Origin: Betaproteobacteria bacterium
GTDB lineage: Bacteria > Pseudomonadota > Gammaproteobacteria > Burkholderiales > SG8-39
Assembly: GCA_016713125.1 (NCBI GenBank)
Contig: JADJPT010000007.1
Location: 93,908-157,907 of the forward strand
Length of the DNA stretch: 64,000 bases
Direction of reading: 5' to 3'
The notes under the pieces: model-generated
The model's database searches: none
What the model was told of the DNA's origin: nothing
What the model saw: the letters and a program-made list of their open reading frames with translations, nothing else
Made by a program: the position numbers and the translations under genes
Shown here: positions 52,452-62,040 of the stretch, one piece after another
How positions within the stretch are numbered: the stretch's first letter is position 1
Layout of the letters: every line of letters begins with the position of its first letter

Positions 52452-54427
52452 GTCTGCCTGAACTCGGTCAGTTCCATGCGATCGGCCTGGATCACGCGCG
52501 CGGGTCCGACCTGGCGGAAGTTCTCCTGCACGATGGGGCGACGGCACTTGTCCGGCGCAATCCAGTAGACGATGCGGATGCGCAGCGGAAAGCCGTAGGC
52601 GCCGCCTTCGCCCTCGACCTTGAAGCAGTCGAAGGTGCCGGCCTGCACGGTGACGGACTCGCGTGCGACGACCTTGAAATCGACCTCGCTGTTGCTCTCG
52701 TGGCCGTTGGGTGCCGTCACGGTGAAGCGGGTGCTCCATTTCCGGCCGAGCGAATACTCGAGGATCACGCCCTGCAGCCCGTTGATGAGGCGGCCGTCGG
52801 GCATCTTGCGCGAGTTGCCGAGCAGGTCCGAGGTGGCCATTCCGTCGTTGTAGACGATTTCGGTGTCGGTGATCGCGGTGACCGTCTGCCTGGCGTCGCG
52901 GATCAGCAGCTTGGTGTAGGAGTCGATGACGCGGTATTGGTAGAAGTCCCCGACCTTGTAGGCGGTATCCAGGCGCGCCGTACCCTTGGTGTAGGGGTTG
53001 GCCTCGGAGTTGACGATCTCGATGCGCCGCTCGCCCTGCCTGGCCAGCAGCTGGTCCAGGCGCAGCTGCGCCAGTTCGGCGAAATTGCCGCTCGGGTGGC
53101 GGCGCAGGAAATCCTCGAAGACGGCGACGTCGGTGGACGCCTGGATGCGCTCCCAGAGCGCGAACTGCTCCTCCTGGCGGCGGCGCTTTTCGTTCTCGTC
53201 CTTTTCCTTCGCGGCGCGTTCGGCCTCGAGCTTGCGGCGCAGTTCGGCTTCGGCCGCACGCTGGCGTGCGCGGGTTTCCTCATCCTTGCGGTGGCGTCCG
53301 GCATCGGCCAGCCGCAACGCGGCGAGGATCTCGGCCTCCTTGCGCCGCATCTCCTCTTCGGCCAGCCGGACCGCCTCCTGCGCCTCGGCCAGACGCTTCT
53401 GGCGCTCGGCATCGGCCATTTGCTTCTGCCGCAGTTCCTCCTCGAGCAGGCGGCGGCGCTCGGTCTCGGCGCGCAGCCGCGCCTGGCGCTCCTCCTCGAT
53501 CCGGCGTTTGGCCTCGTCCTCCTTGCGCCGCGCCTCGCGCTCGGCCTCCAGGCGCTGCTGGCGCGCCGCCTCGGCCACCTTGCGCATCTCCTCGGGCAGC
53601 TGGAAGTAGAAGTCGTCCTCCAGCGAGGTGCTCTCCCAGGGGATCTGCAGGCCCTTGGAACTGCGCCGCACCGACAGGCGCACGCGCTTGAAGATGTCCT
53701 CGACCTTGGCGTCGGGCACGCGGATCTCGCGCAACAGGTTCTCGGTGTACAGGCCGTTGTCGCCTTCGCCGTCGATGGCCACGTTGCCCGGCGCGGTGGC
53801 GTAGGCCAGCAGCGTGCCCACCGGCGCGTCGACCTGGCTCAGGCCCTTTTGCTCGACGCGAAAGTCGCGCCCGAACGGATTGTTGCGGCAGGCGTCCAGG
53901 ATCACGATGTTGGCCGGGTTGCCGGCCTTGCCGATGAGTTCGAGCAGGCGGCCCAGGTCGAAGGCCTTGTCGCGCACCTCCTCGAGCTTGTCGATGACGG
54001 TGTCCACCGGCAGCAGGTAGTTGCGCCAGGACAGCTGTATGCCGTGTCCGGCGAAGTAGAACAGGCCCACGGCCTTGTCGCGCGCCAGCTCGCGCCCGTA
54101 GGCCTCGATGCGCTCGCGCATCTGCTCGAGCGTGGCGTCCAGCGCGGTGCTCACCGAGAAGTCCACGGCCTCGAGTTCGGCGCGGATGGCGCGCGCGTCG
54201 TTGACCGGGTTCTTGAGCGGGGCGTCGCGGTAGCGGTCGTTGCCGATCACCAGCGCCCGGCGCGGCAGCGCGGCCAGCGAGCCGGCCGATTGCGCGCCCT
54301 GCGCGAACAGCCCGAGCGGAAACATCGACCCGCTCGCCGCAACCACCCCGGCCTGCAGCAACCGCCGGCGCGCAGGATTCAGGGGAGACGCGGGACAGGC
54401 GGACAAATCAGGGCGTTGCTTGGGCAT
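52448..54427 (-). CDS. Tat-exported caspase-like (peptidase C14) protein, copy 2
   Basis: 659 residues. Residues 1-45 carry a twin-arginine-like signal (ARRRLLQAGVVAASGSM), so export in folded form is likely. The caspase (C14) domain is at about 55-260, with catalytic His128 in FYFAGHGIQLSWRNYLLP and Cys180 in ILDACRNNPFGRDFRVEQ. From about 290 to 470 a Glu/Arg/Lys coiled coil built of EEELRQKQMADAERQKRLAE-type units runs on, and a beta-rich C-terminal domain (VGDFYQYRVIDSYTK, FDCFKVEGEGGAYGFPLRIRI) closes it. Bacterial C14 proteins cleave substrates after Arg/Lys or Asp; their targets are mostly unknown. The start at 54427 is preferred over an upstream 54556. Confidence 0.85.
   Translation of the reverse strand: MPKQRPDLSACPASPLNPARRRLLQAGVVAASGSMFPLGLFAQGAQSAGSLAALPRRALVIGNDRYRDAPLKNPVNDARAIRAELEAVDFSVSTALDATLEQMRERIEAYGRELARDKAVGLFYFAGHGIQLSWRNYLLPVDTVIDKLEEVRDKAFDLGRLLELIGKAGNPANIVILDACRNNPFGRDFRVEQKGLSQVDAPVGTLLAYATAPGNVAIDGEGDNGLYTENLLREIRVPDAKVEDIFKRVRLSVRRSSKGLQIPWESTSLEDDFYFQLPEEMRKVAEAARQQRLEAEREARRKEDEAKRRIEEERQARLRAETERRRLLEEELRQKQMADAERQKRLAEAQEAVRLAEEEMRRKEAEILAALRLADAGRHRKDEETRARQRAAEAELRRKLEAERAAKEKDENEKRRRQEEQFALWERIQASTDVAVFEDFLRRHPSGNFAELAQLRLDQLLARQGERRIEIVNSEANPYTKGTARLDTAYKVGDFYQYRVIDSYTKLLIRDARQTVTAITDTEIVYNDGMATSDLLGNSRKMPDGRLINGLQGVILEYSLGRKWSTRFTVTAPNGHESNSEVDFKVVARESVTVQAGTFDCFKVEGEGGAYGFPLRIRIVYWIAPDKCRRPIVQENFRQVGPARVIQADRMELTEFRQT
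53425..54370. repeat. Direct repeat, copy 2 (caspase gene 5' half)
   Basis: Second copy of the ~0.95-kb unit, in the intact gene, 1.97 kb from the first in the same orientation. The near identity of the 5' part against diverged 3' parts points to recent duplication or gene conversion. Confidence 0.75.
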
Positions 54428-54473
54428 GCGCGCGGTGGTCTGGGTTCCTTGAAGACCGCAAGTATGCGCGATA

Positions 54474-54993
54474 TCAGGCGATCTCCGCCATGCGCGCACG
54501 CACACTTGCAAAGTGAGGGTGCACGCGCAGCGCGCTGCGGAAAGCGAGCAGCGCACCGTCGGCGTCTCCTGCGCCGAGCAGGATCTCCCCGGCCGAAGCC
54601 AGCGCGCCGAAATGCCGCGGTTCGAGGGCCAGCGCCTGATGCAGTCCGGCCATGCTCTCCTCGTCGCGTCCCAGCAGATAGAGCAGGGTGCCGAGCTTGT
54701 GCCAGGCCTCCGCGTAGCCCGGGCAGGCGCGCAGCAGCCGCACCAGCCGGGTCTCGGCGATGTCGTGGCGGCGCGCGGCGATGTCGGAGGTGGCCAGGTC
54801 GAGCACGCGCGCGGCGGCCGCGTTGGGGTGGGTCATCCACAGCGACCAGATGCGGTCTTCGGCGTCGAGAGCCTCGGCCCGCATCGCTGCGGGCCAGGCG
54901 CTCGAACAGCGGCGCCAGGCTGCGCGGCAGGGTCGGGTCGGGACGGCGCCTGACCAGGCCGGCGATCATGTTCAGGGTGGCTGCGTAAGGCAA
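54474..54993 (-). CDS. TPR-repeat protein (one frameshift)
   Basis: About 173 residues reconstructed. Two to three tetratricopeptide repeats: RLVRLLRACPGYAEAWHKLGTLLYLLGRDEESMAGLHQALALEP, then RHFGALASAGEILLGAGDADGALLAFRSALRVHP. N-terminal residues (PYAATLNMIAGLVRRRPDPTLPRSLAPLFERLARS) are in another frame; the shift is near 54885. A TTG at 54993 behind GGAGG is a likely start, an ATG at 54969 the alternative. A protein-interaction scaffold, partner unknown. It lies between the caspase-like genes and the M48 protease gene, which also ends in TPR-like repeats. Confidence 0.65.
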
Positions 54994-55114
54994 GCGAAGC
55001 CTCCAGTCCGATCTCGCGTCTAGCCTACCGCAGCGCCGCGAACTATGGAATACCATTGCGGCCGTGAAAAACGCGCCCGGCCGGCAGGTCCGGCGGCGCA
55101 TCCCGGGAGTCTTC

Positions 55115-56479
55115 ATGTCCGTCCGGAATCCAAGCCCCTACGGCGATCGCCTCTGGCGGCGCGCACTGTGCCGCCGAGATTTTCTGCGCATGCTCTCGGC
55201 GGTGTCCGCCGGCGCCGCCTTGCCGCTGTCGGGTTGCGCCACGCACCCGGTGACCGGCGAGCAGGTACTGGTCGGCCTGTCCGAGGCGCAGGAGGCGGCG
55301 ATCGACCGCCAGCAGGCCCCGCACCAGTACTCGCGCGACTTCGGCGCGGTGCAGGACGAGAAGCTCAACCGCTACGTGGCCGAGGTCGGCACGCGGGTGG
55401 GCAGGCTCAGCCACCAGCCGCAGGCGCCGTACTCGCACCGCGTGGTCAACGCCAACTACATCAACGCCTACACCTTTCCGGGCGGCTCGATGGCCTGCAC
55501 GCGCGGCATCCTGCTCGGCCTGAACGACGAAGCCGAACTCGCGGCGCTGCTCGGCCACGAGACCGGGCATGTCAACGCGCGCCACGCCGCGCAGCGCGCC
55601 GGGCAGGGCCTGCTGGCCGGGATCGCGCTGGCCGGTGCGGCGGTGGCGGCCTCGAGTTCGGAGCGCGGTGCGGCCTGGGTGCCGGTGATCAACATCGCCG
55701 GGCAGGTGGGCGCGAGCGCCCTGCTGGCCGCCTACAGCCGCGACAACGAGCGCGAAGCCGATGCGCTGGGCATGGAATACATGGTGCGCGCCGGCTACCC
55801 GCCGGGCGGCATGGTCGGGCTGACCGAGATGCTGGTGCGCGAGTCCAAGGGCAAGCCCGGGCTGCTCGACACCATGTTCGCCTCGCACCCGATGTCGGAC
55901 GAACGCCTCGCCAACATGCGCGCGCTGGCCGCCGGGAAGTACGCCGCACAGTCGGCCGCGCCGCGCCAGCGCGAGCGCTACATGGACAACACCGCGGACC
56001 TGCGCACGATCAGGCCCGCGGTCGAGGCGCAGCAGCGCGGCGAACGGCTGATGGCGCAGAAGAAGCTGGGCGAGGCGGAGCGCGAGTTCGCCGCGGCGCT
56101 GAAGACCGCGCCGCGCGACTACGCCGGGCTGTGCCTGATGGGCAAGTGCCAGACCGCCATGCGCCGGCACGACAAGGCCCGCGAGTACCTCGCCCAGGCA
56201 CGCAGCGTGTATCCGGGCGAAGCGCAGGCCCTGCAGCTTGCCGGCATCAACGCCTTCGGCCTGCGCGACTGGGGCGGGGCCTTCCAGGCCTTCGACGCCT
56301 ATGAGCGCACGCTGCCCGGCGACCCCAATGCAGCGTTCTTCAAGGGCGCGGCGCTGGAGTCGATGAACGACCGCAACGGCGCCGGACGCGAGTACCGGCG
56401 CTACCTGGGCGCGGTGCGCCAGGGCGGCCAGGCGCAGCACGCGGCCGCCCGGCTGCAGGCCTGGGGGATGCTCAAGTAG
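55115..56479 (+). CDS. M48 zinc metalloprotease, Tat-type lipoprotein with C-terminal TPR
   Basis: 454 residues. The N-terminus has CRRDFLRMLS, a twin-arginine motif, and a lipobox LPLSGC (lipidated Cys41), so a Tat-exported lipoprotein is likely. The zinc site is LLGHETGHVNARH with HETGH at 148-152; the third ligand lies in NEREADALGMEY. Residues about 310-450 form TPR-like repeats (AEREFAAALKTAPRDYAGLCLMGKC). This is the layout of BepA/YfgC-like outer-membrane quality-control proteases, although those are Sec exported. The ATG at 55115 fits; the longer frame starts at 55064. Confidence 0.88.
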   Translation: MSVRNPSPYGDRLWRRALCRRDFLRMLSAVSAGAALPLSGCATHPVTGEQVLVGLSEAQEAAIDRQQAPHQYSRDFGAVQDEKLNRYVAEVGTRVGRLSHQPQAPYSHRVVNANYINAYTFPGGSMACTRGILLGLNDEAELAALLGHETGHVNARHAAQRAGQGLLAGIALAGAAVAASSSERGAAWVPVINIAGQVGASALLAAYSRDNEREADALGMEYMVRAGYPPGGMVGLTEMLVRESKGKPGLLDTMFASHPMSDERLANMRALAAGKYAAQSAAPRQRERYMDNTADLRTIRPAVEAQQRGERLMAQKKLGEAEREFAAALKTAPRDYAGLCLMGKCQTAMRRHDKAREYLAQARSVYPGEAQALQLAGINAFGLRDWGGAFQAFDAYERTLPGDPNAAFFKGAALESMNDRNGAGREYRRYLGAVRQGGQAQHAAARLQAWGMLK

Positions 56480-56552
56480 GCCCGGATCACTGACGGGAAA
56501 GTCAGACTTTCAATTCGCAAGATCGGCTCCCGGAGCGGGTTTCCGGGCAGTT

Positions 56553-56574
56553 AATGTATCGACAAAGATACATT
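56553..56574. promoter_or_regulatory. Inverted repeat TGTATC-N6-GATACA
   Basis: Perfect 8-bp arms AATGTATC (56553-56560) and GATACATT (56567-56574) around GACAAA. It lies in the 131-bp gap between the convergent M48 and TAXI-like genes, 37 bp after the reconstructed TAXI stop codon. It could be an operator or a weak transcript end. No known factor assigned. Confidence 0.4.
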
Positions 56575-56610
56575 CACAGTCACGGGCCGGCAGACTCCGG
56601 CGGCCGGAAC

Positions 56611-57973
56611 TCAGCCGGGCGGTGCGGTCCCGCGCATGCGCGCGCGCACCAGGTCGATGTGCACGCGCAACGAATACAGCTCGTCGGTGTAGGACAGCGG
56701 CACGGCGATGCGCTCCACCTTTGGACTCCAGCGCATCGACCTCGGCGCGCAACTCCTCGAGTGTCGAGGCCTTGCGCGCCAGGCGGTCCTCGATCTGCCG
56801 CAACTGGCGGTACCAGCGGAAGATGCGCGAGCGCACGCGGAACTCGTACAACGGCGGCACCACGCGCGAGAGCGGGATCAGGATGGCGACGATCGACAGC
56901 AGCGCCACCCACATGCGGTCGATCAGGTTGGACAGCCAGAACGGCAGGTAGCGCTGCAGGAAGGGCACGCCGTTCTTCAGGAAGCGCTCGGCTTCCGGCG
57001 CCATGGGCACGTCGACGTTCATGCGTGCCGGGAACTGACCGCCGCGCGCGAACCAGCCCGAGCCGCCGTGGATCTCGGCCGCGGCCTGCACGAACAGCTG
57101 CATCAGGGCCGGATGGGTGTCCTCGCGCGCCAGCAGCATGGTGGCCGGCGCCACCAGCTGCACGCTGCGCGGCGGCACGTCCTGGGCGAGGTCGGCCACG
57201 CCGCGCGGCAGCGTCACCGGGTTCAGGTATCCGAAGCGCCGCGAGTAGGCGTCCGCCTGGGTGAACTCGAACAGCTTGATGCCCGGCGTGCGCAACAGCA
57301 TCTGCAGGATCGGCGAGTCGGGCGAGGACACCAGCACCACCGCATCGAGCCTGGCATTGATGATGCCGATCGCCAGGCCGGTGAGATCGAGGCGTTCGAG
57401 CCTGACCTGCTCGCGCCCCAGGCCGTTGGCGTCCAGCATGCGCACCAGCAGATTGGTCGCGCCATGGCCGCGAGCGCTGGAGCCGACGCGCCAGCCGCGC
57501 AACTGGTCGAGGCGCTCGAGCCTGGCCCCCGGCAGCCGGCGCTCCGCTTCGCTGCGGTAGAAGATCCACACCGGTTCGTAGGCCAGGCTGCCCAGCGATA
57601 CCAGCGGCACGCTGTCCTCCTTCTGCTGCGCGCTGCGCAGGGCCTCGCCGGCGTCGCCGCGCACGAAGCCCAGGTTGACGTTCTGCCTGGCGTCGAGCAG
57701 CAGGCGACGGTTGTCCGAGGAGCCCTCGGAGGGGCGCAACACGACTTCGATGCCATGGCGGCGCAGCGCCGCGGCATAGCGCTGGCCGTAGGCGGCGTAA
57801 TCGCTCTGCTCGGGGCCGGTGGCGAGCACCACGCGGCGTGGCGGATTGGGCTTGAGCAGGGTGTAGGCGCCGATCAGCAGGGCCGCGGCCAGCAGCACGA
57901 AGGGGCCGGCGGCGAGCAGCAGATCGCGGGCCGAAAGCAGGGTGTTGCGCAGGTTGAGCGAAGGGCGGGGCAT
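56611..57973 (-). CDS. Membrane-anchored TAXI-type solute-binding protein (one frameshift)
   Basis: About 453 residues. Unlike normal periplasmic TAXI proteins, it has an N-terminal transmembrane helix (FVLLAAALLIGAYTLL, about 25-40) without a signal cleavage site and a second helix near 370 (MWVALLSIVAILIPLS), with a cytoplasmic coiled tail (RLARKASTLEELRAEVDALES...). The TAXI domain in between has LATGPEQSDYAAYGQRYAAALRRHG, VNLGFVRGDAGEAL and RGWRVGSSARGHGATNLLVRML. One extra base near 56721 shifts the frame; the true C-terminus is ERIAVPLSYTDELYSLRVHID with a stop at 56611. No transporter subunit is nearby. It may sense rather than transport. Confidence 0.8.
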
Positions 57974-58122
57974 GGCGGCGCGGAAGGAGGGCGGGGCTGT
58001 CCGGGTGCCATGCTACACCGCGAGTGGAACGCTTGATGCCTGATCCGGTCATTGCGCGGCGTCCGCGCGGACGCAACAATGCAACAATACGCGTCCAGAA
58101 AAATACCGGAGACAGAACCCCC

Positions 58123-59097
58123 ATGAAGCCGCATACGCGCATCGCCGCCGTACTGGCCGCCCTTGTCCTCGCCTGTGCCGGCACCGCCGCCGCGCAATCC
58201 TGGCCGGCCAAGCCCATCCGCATGATCGTCACCTTCCCGCCCGGCGGCAGCACCGACCTGGTGGCGCGCGCGATCGCGCCGAAGATGGCCGAGAAGCTCG
58301 GCCAGCAGGTGCTGGTGGAGAACCGTCCCGGGGCCGGCGGCAACATCGGCATGGACTTGGTGGCCAAGGCCGCGCCCGACGGCTACACCGTGGGCATCGG
58401 CGCCGCCGGCGCGCTGGCGGTCAACGTCAGCCTGTATCCCGCCATGCCCTTCGCGCCCGAGAAGGACCTCGCGCCGGTGTCCATGGTGGCGATGATTCCG
58501 TTCGTGCTGGTCGGCGGCCCGACGCTGGCGGCCAAGGACCTGCGCGAGACCATCGCCCTGGCGCGCGCGCAGCCCGGCAAGCTCAGCATGGGCCATGGCG
58601 GCAACGGCACCGCCATGCACCTGTCGGGCGAGTTGCTGAAGATGCTGGCGAAACTCGACATCGCCGCGATCCCGTACAAGGGCAGCGGCCCCGCGGCGGC
58701 GGACACGCTGGGCGGACAGTTGCAGATGGCGGTGGTCGACGTTCCCTCTTCGCTGGCCAACATCCGCGCCGGCAAGCTCAAGGCCCTGGCGGTGACCACG
58801 CCCAGGCGCATCACGGCGCTGCCGGACGTGCCGACCTTCGCCGAGTCCGGCGTGGCCGGCTACGATTCCACGGGCTGGTTCGGCCTGGTGACCACGGCCG
58901 GCGTTTCGGGGGAGATCATCGCGCGCCTGAACGCCGCGCTGGTCGAGACCCTGGCGGCACCCGAGGTGCGCGAGCGCGTGATCGCCGCCGGCGCCGAGCC
59001 GCTGACCGGCAGCCCGCAGGAGTTCGCCGCCATGATCCGCAGCGAAACGCAGAAGTGGGCCCAGGTGGTGAAGGTTTCGGGCGCCAAGGCGCAGTAG
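58123..59097 (+). CDS. Bug-family tripartite tricarboxylate transporter receptor
   Basis: 324 residues with signal peptide AAVLAALVLACAGTAAAQS. The Bug (TctC) pattern is complete: WPAKPIRMIVTFPPGGSTDLVARAIAPKMAEKLGQQVLVENRPGAGG (in part), IGMDLVAKAAPDGYTVGIG, LSMGHGGNGTAMHLSGELLK, IPYKGSGPAAADTLGGQLQMAVVD and GKLKALAVTTPRRITALPDVPTFAESGV. These periplasmic receptors bind carboxylates and other solutes; TctAB genes are absent here, as is common for the large Bug families of Burkholderiales. HutD-like gene starts 4 bp downstream. Confidence 0.92.
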   Translation: MKPHTRIAAVLAALVLACAGTAAAQSWPAKPIRMIVTFPPGGSTDLVARAIAPKMAEKLGQQVLVENRPGAGGNIGMDLVAKAAPDGYTVGIGAAGALAVNVSLYPAMPFAPEKDLAPVSMVAMIPFVLVGGPTLAAKDLRETIALARAQPGKLSMGHGGNGTAMHLSGELLKMLAKLDIAAIPYKGSGPAAADTLGGQLQMAVVDVPSSLANIRAGKLKALAVTTPRRITALPDVPTFAESGVAGYDSTGWFGLVTTAGVSGEIIARLNAALVETLAAPEVRERVIAAGAEPLTGSPQEFAAMIRSETQKWAQVVKVSGAKAQ

Positions 59098-59101
59098 CGG
59101 C

Positions 59102-59701
59102 ATGCGCATACTGCGCGCCGGCGCGCACGCCCAGGTGCCGTGGAAGAACGGCCTGGGCGTCTCGCAGGTGCTGGCCACGCAGCCGGCGGGCGCCGGCTAT
59201 GACACGCTGGACTGGCAGGTCGCCAGCACGGCCTTCGCCGCGGATTGCCCGTTCTCCAGCCTGCGCGGGCTGGACCGGCAGTTCATGCTCATCGAAGGCG
59301 CAGGCGTGGAATTGTCGTGCAGCGACCCGCGCGAGCGGGTGGACCTCAAGCTTTGCGTCGACGCGCCCTGCGTGGTGCATGCCTTCAGCGGCGACTGGCG
59401 GACCGAGTGCCGCATGCTCGGCGGGGGCGTGCGCGTGCTGAACGTGATCACGCGCCGTGGTCGCGTCGGCGCGCGCGTCGAGGCGCCGCGTTTCACCGGC
59501 GCGCTGCCGCTGGTGCAGGCGCCCGGCGAAACCCTGGTGGCGGTGCTGCTCGAGGGCCTGGCGGAGATCGACGGCGTGCAGCCCGGTCTCGCAGCCTTGG
59601 ATGGCGTGCTGCTGGACGATCCGCAGGGCGCGCGCATCGACCTGCGGTCGCGTGGCGCGGCGGTGCGCATCGCCGTCGTGCGCATCTTCGCCGCGCCCTG
59701 A
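59102..59701 (+). CDS. HutD family protein
   Basis: 199 residues. HutD/Ves bicupin: PWKNGLGVSQVLATQPAG at the start, DWQVASTAFAADCPFSSLRGLDRQFMLIEGAGVEL and the C-terminal LVAVLLEGLAEIDGVQ domain. HutD proteins are linked to histidine utilisation, but here there are no hut genes, and the role is unproven. The start codon ATG at 59102 is 4 bp after the Bug receptor stop, so they are co-transcribed. It converges with the SulP gene. Confidence 0.85.
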   Translation: MRILRAGAHAQVPWKNGLGVSQVLATQPAGAGYDTLDWQVASTAFAADCPFSSLRGLDRQFMLIEGAGVELSCSDPRERVDLKLCVDAPCVVHAFSGDWRTECRMLGGGVRVLNVITRRGRVGARVEAPRFTGALPLVQAPGETLVAVLLEGLAEIDGVQPGLAALDGVLLDDPQGARIDLRSRGAAVRIAVVRIFAAP

Positions 59702-59713
59702 GCGCGGCCGTGT

Positions 59714-61991
59714 TCAGGCCTGCAGGGTCATGCACAGCACATTGGAGAAGGCCAGGCGTTCCGACAGCGCCTTGACCAGGAAGGAGGACAGCGCCTCGGC
59801 CAGCGCGGGTGCGTCGCGACGCATGCGCTCGAGTTCGCCGCGCGTGAGTTCGTAGACCACGCCGGGCTGCAGGGCGATCACCGTGGCGCTGCGCCGCATG
59901 CCGCGGTACAGGCCCATCTCGCCGGTCATGGTGTTGTGGCCCAGTGTGCGCAGGCGCATGTGCGCGCCGTCCACGCCGGTCTGCTCGACGGCATAGGTGC
60001 CGCTTTCGATGAAGTGCATGGAGTCGGCGGGGTCGTGCTCGCTGCACAGGCGTTCGCCGGCGCCCACCTCGCGGCGACGCGCGTAGGGCAGGAACTGCGC
60101 CGCCAGGGCGGGCGAGCCCAGCTCGCGGCCCAGCCAGGCGAGCAGGTCGGTGACCACGCTCTCGCCTTGCGTGGCGTGCGCCTCGATCAAACGCGATTCG
60201 CAGGCCTCCAGGCCCTCGTCCAGGGTCGCGGCCGCGGTGATGACGGCAAACTCCTCGTGTCGCGCGACGGACAGTTCGCGCGACAGCTTCGCATCGGCTC
60301 CGGTGGCGTAGACGTGCGTGCCCTGCAGGGCGGCCAGGTTGCAGATCTTGCGGAAGCTGGACAGCGCCGAGGAGTCGATGCCGTCCACGAACTGGAAGTC
60401 GAGGATCAGGAAGCGCACCGGCTTGTCCGAACGCACGATCTGCTCGACGAACAGCCGATACAGCCGGTCGGCCGTGCCGAAGAAGATGAAACCCTGCAGC
60501 ACCAGGATCTGGATTTCGGCGCCGTGCTTCCTCAGCAGTTCGGTCTGCCCCGCCGAGCGCACCCTGCTGCTGGCGTAGACGGCGCCGTTTAGCTGGTGCT
60601 TGAGGATGCTGACGCGACTGTAATTGAAGGCGAAGATGATGCAGCCGGCGACGACGCCGACCACCACGCCGGTGACGAATCCCCACAACGTGACCACCAT
60701 GGTGATGAACAGCATGGTCAGGTACTCGGGCCAGGCAACGTGCCGGCGTGCGACCACCAGCCAGGTCCACAGCAGAGTGCAGCCGATGTACAGGATCAGG
60801 CCGCCCAGCACCGGCTTGGGGATGTAGGCGATCAGCGGCTGCCCGACGACCGCGAAGGCCAGCGAGGCGGCCGCCACCACCAGGCCGGGAACGCGCGAGA
60901 CCGAGCCCAGCCTGTGGTTCAGCAGGCTGCGGCTGAGAGATGTAGCCGGGAAAGCCGCCCAGTCCCGCGGCCGCGAGGTGCGCGCCGCCCTGCACCCGAA
61001 GCTCGCGGTCGAGGTCGGCGTCGCGTCGCGACTCCATTTCCACGCCGGTGGCGTTCATCAGGATGGAAAGCGTGGACACCAGCACCACGGACAGCAGTCC
61101 GTCCAGGTGCTGCATCACCAGCTGCGGATCGAACAGGCCCCAGTCGCTTGCGCTCCACGGCGTCCACAGCGCAATCTCGCCGGGTCGGGCGAAGAACCAG
61201 CCGGCCGCGCGGGCCTCTTCCAGCGTGACGCCGCACAACGGGACGGCGGCGAGTGCGGCCAGCGTACCGGCCGCGAGCAGGGACGGCAGGGCGAGGAAAT
61301 GCCGGATGCGCGACAGCACCAGCAGCAGCACCGCGGCGTAGGCCGCGCCGGCGGCGGCCTTGGGCGCGATGCCGGCGGCGAACAGCGTATGCAGGCTGGA
61401 CAACTGCACGGGCAGGTCGGTGATGATCTGCATGCCGCCGGTGACCAGCAGCCAGCCCACTCCGGCGATGAACCCGCCGGTGACCGGGTAGGGCACGAAG
61501 CGTATCCAGCGTCCCATGCCCGCCTTGCCCATGCCGTACAGACAAAGCCCGGTCAACACGCCGCTGATGGTCAGCAGGTAGAGCGCGTTCACCGTCATCG
61601 CCCGCGGCCTCGGCGCCGGCCGGAACTGCACGACCAGGCTGGCGACGATGGCCGCCAGTAGTGCGCTGTTGTTGCCGTCCGGGCCGGCGACGGCGAACGG
61701 AAAACCGCTCTTCCAGGCCACCACCAGGGCGATCACCGCGGAGCCCAGCAGGGCGTAGCCCACGCCCAGCGGCAGCCCGGCGGACAGCGGTCCCGAGAAC
61801 ACCAGCGCTGCGTACGAAAGCGACAGCGCGATCGACAGCACCGAAACCACCAGTCCGTTGACGATGTCGCGCGACAGCTCGCCGGACGGCGGGGCGGACA
61901 GGTCGATGGTGGAGGCGGTTCCTGCCGGCCGGGATGGATCGGAGTTCAAATCGGGTGGACGTTCGGGTTCTGCGGGTCGGCGGGTGCGCAT
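59714..61991 (-). CDS. SulP anion transporter with STAS and cNMP-binding domains (one frameshift)
   Basis: About 760 residues reconstructed. SulP (SLC26) membrane domain of 10-14 helices: LSIALSLSYAALVFSGPLSAGLPLG, AVAGPDGNNSALLAAIVASLV, GMGRWIRFVPYPVTGGFIAGVGWLLV and, after the shift, GLVVAAASLAFAVVGQPLIAYIPKPVLGGLILYIG. A STAS domain follows (ILVLQGFIFFGTADRLYRLF, FVDGIDSSALSSFRKI), then a cyclic-nucleotide-binding-type domain (AGERLCSEHDPADSMHFIESGTYAV and LGHNTMTGEMGLYRGMRRSATVIAL). Anion uptake (sulfate or bicarbonate) gated by a nucleotide is inferred. Two bases appear missing in a CTCT repeat near 60940. Confidence 0.82.
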
Positions 61992-62040
61992 TCTTCACCG
62001 CTGCGCCCCGCAAGGCAAGCGCAACGCACCTGCCGGCGTC

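Noticed and set aside
52433..54988. 851-codon plus-strand open frame opposite caspase copy 2
   Set aside because: Antisense shadow; the minus strand carries signal peptide, caspase motifs and coiled coil with consistent family features.
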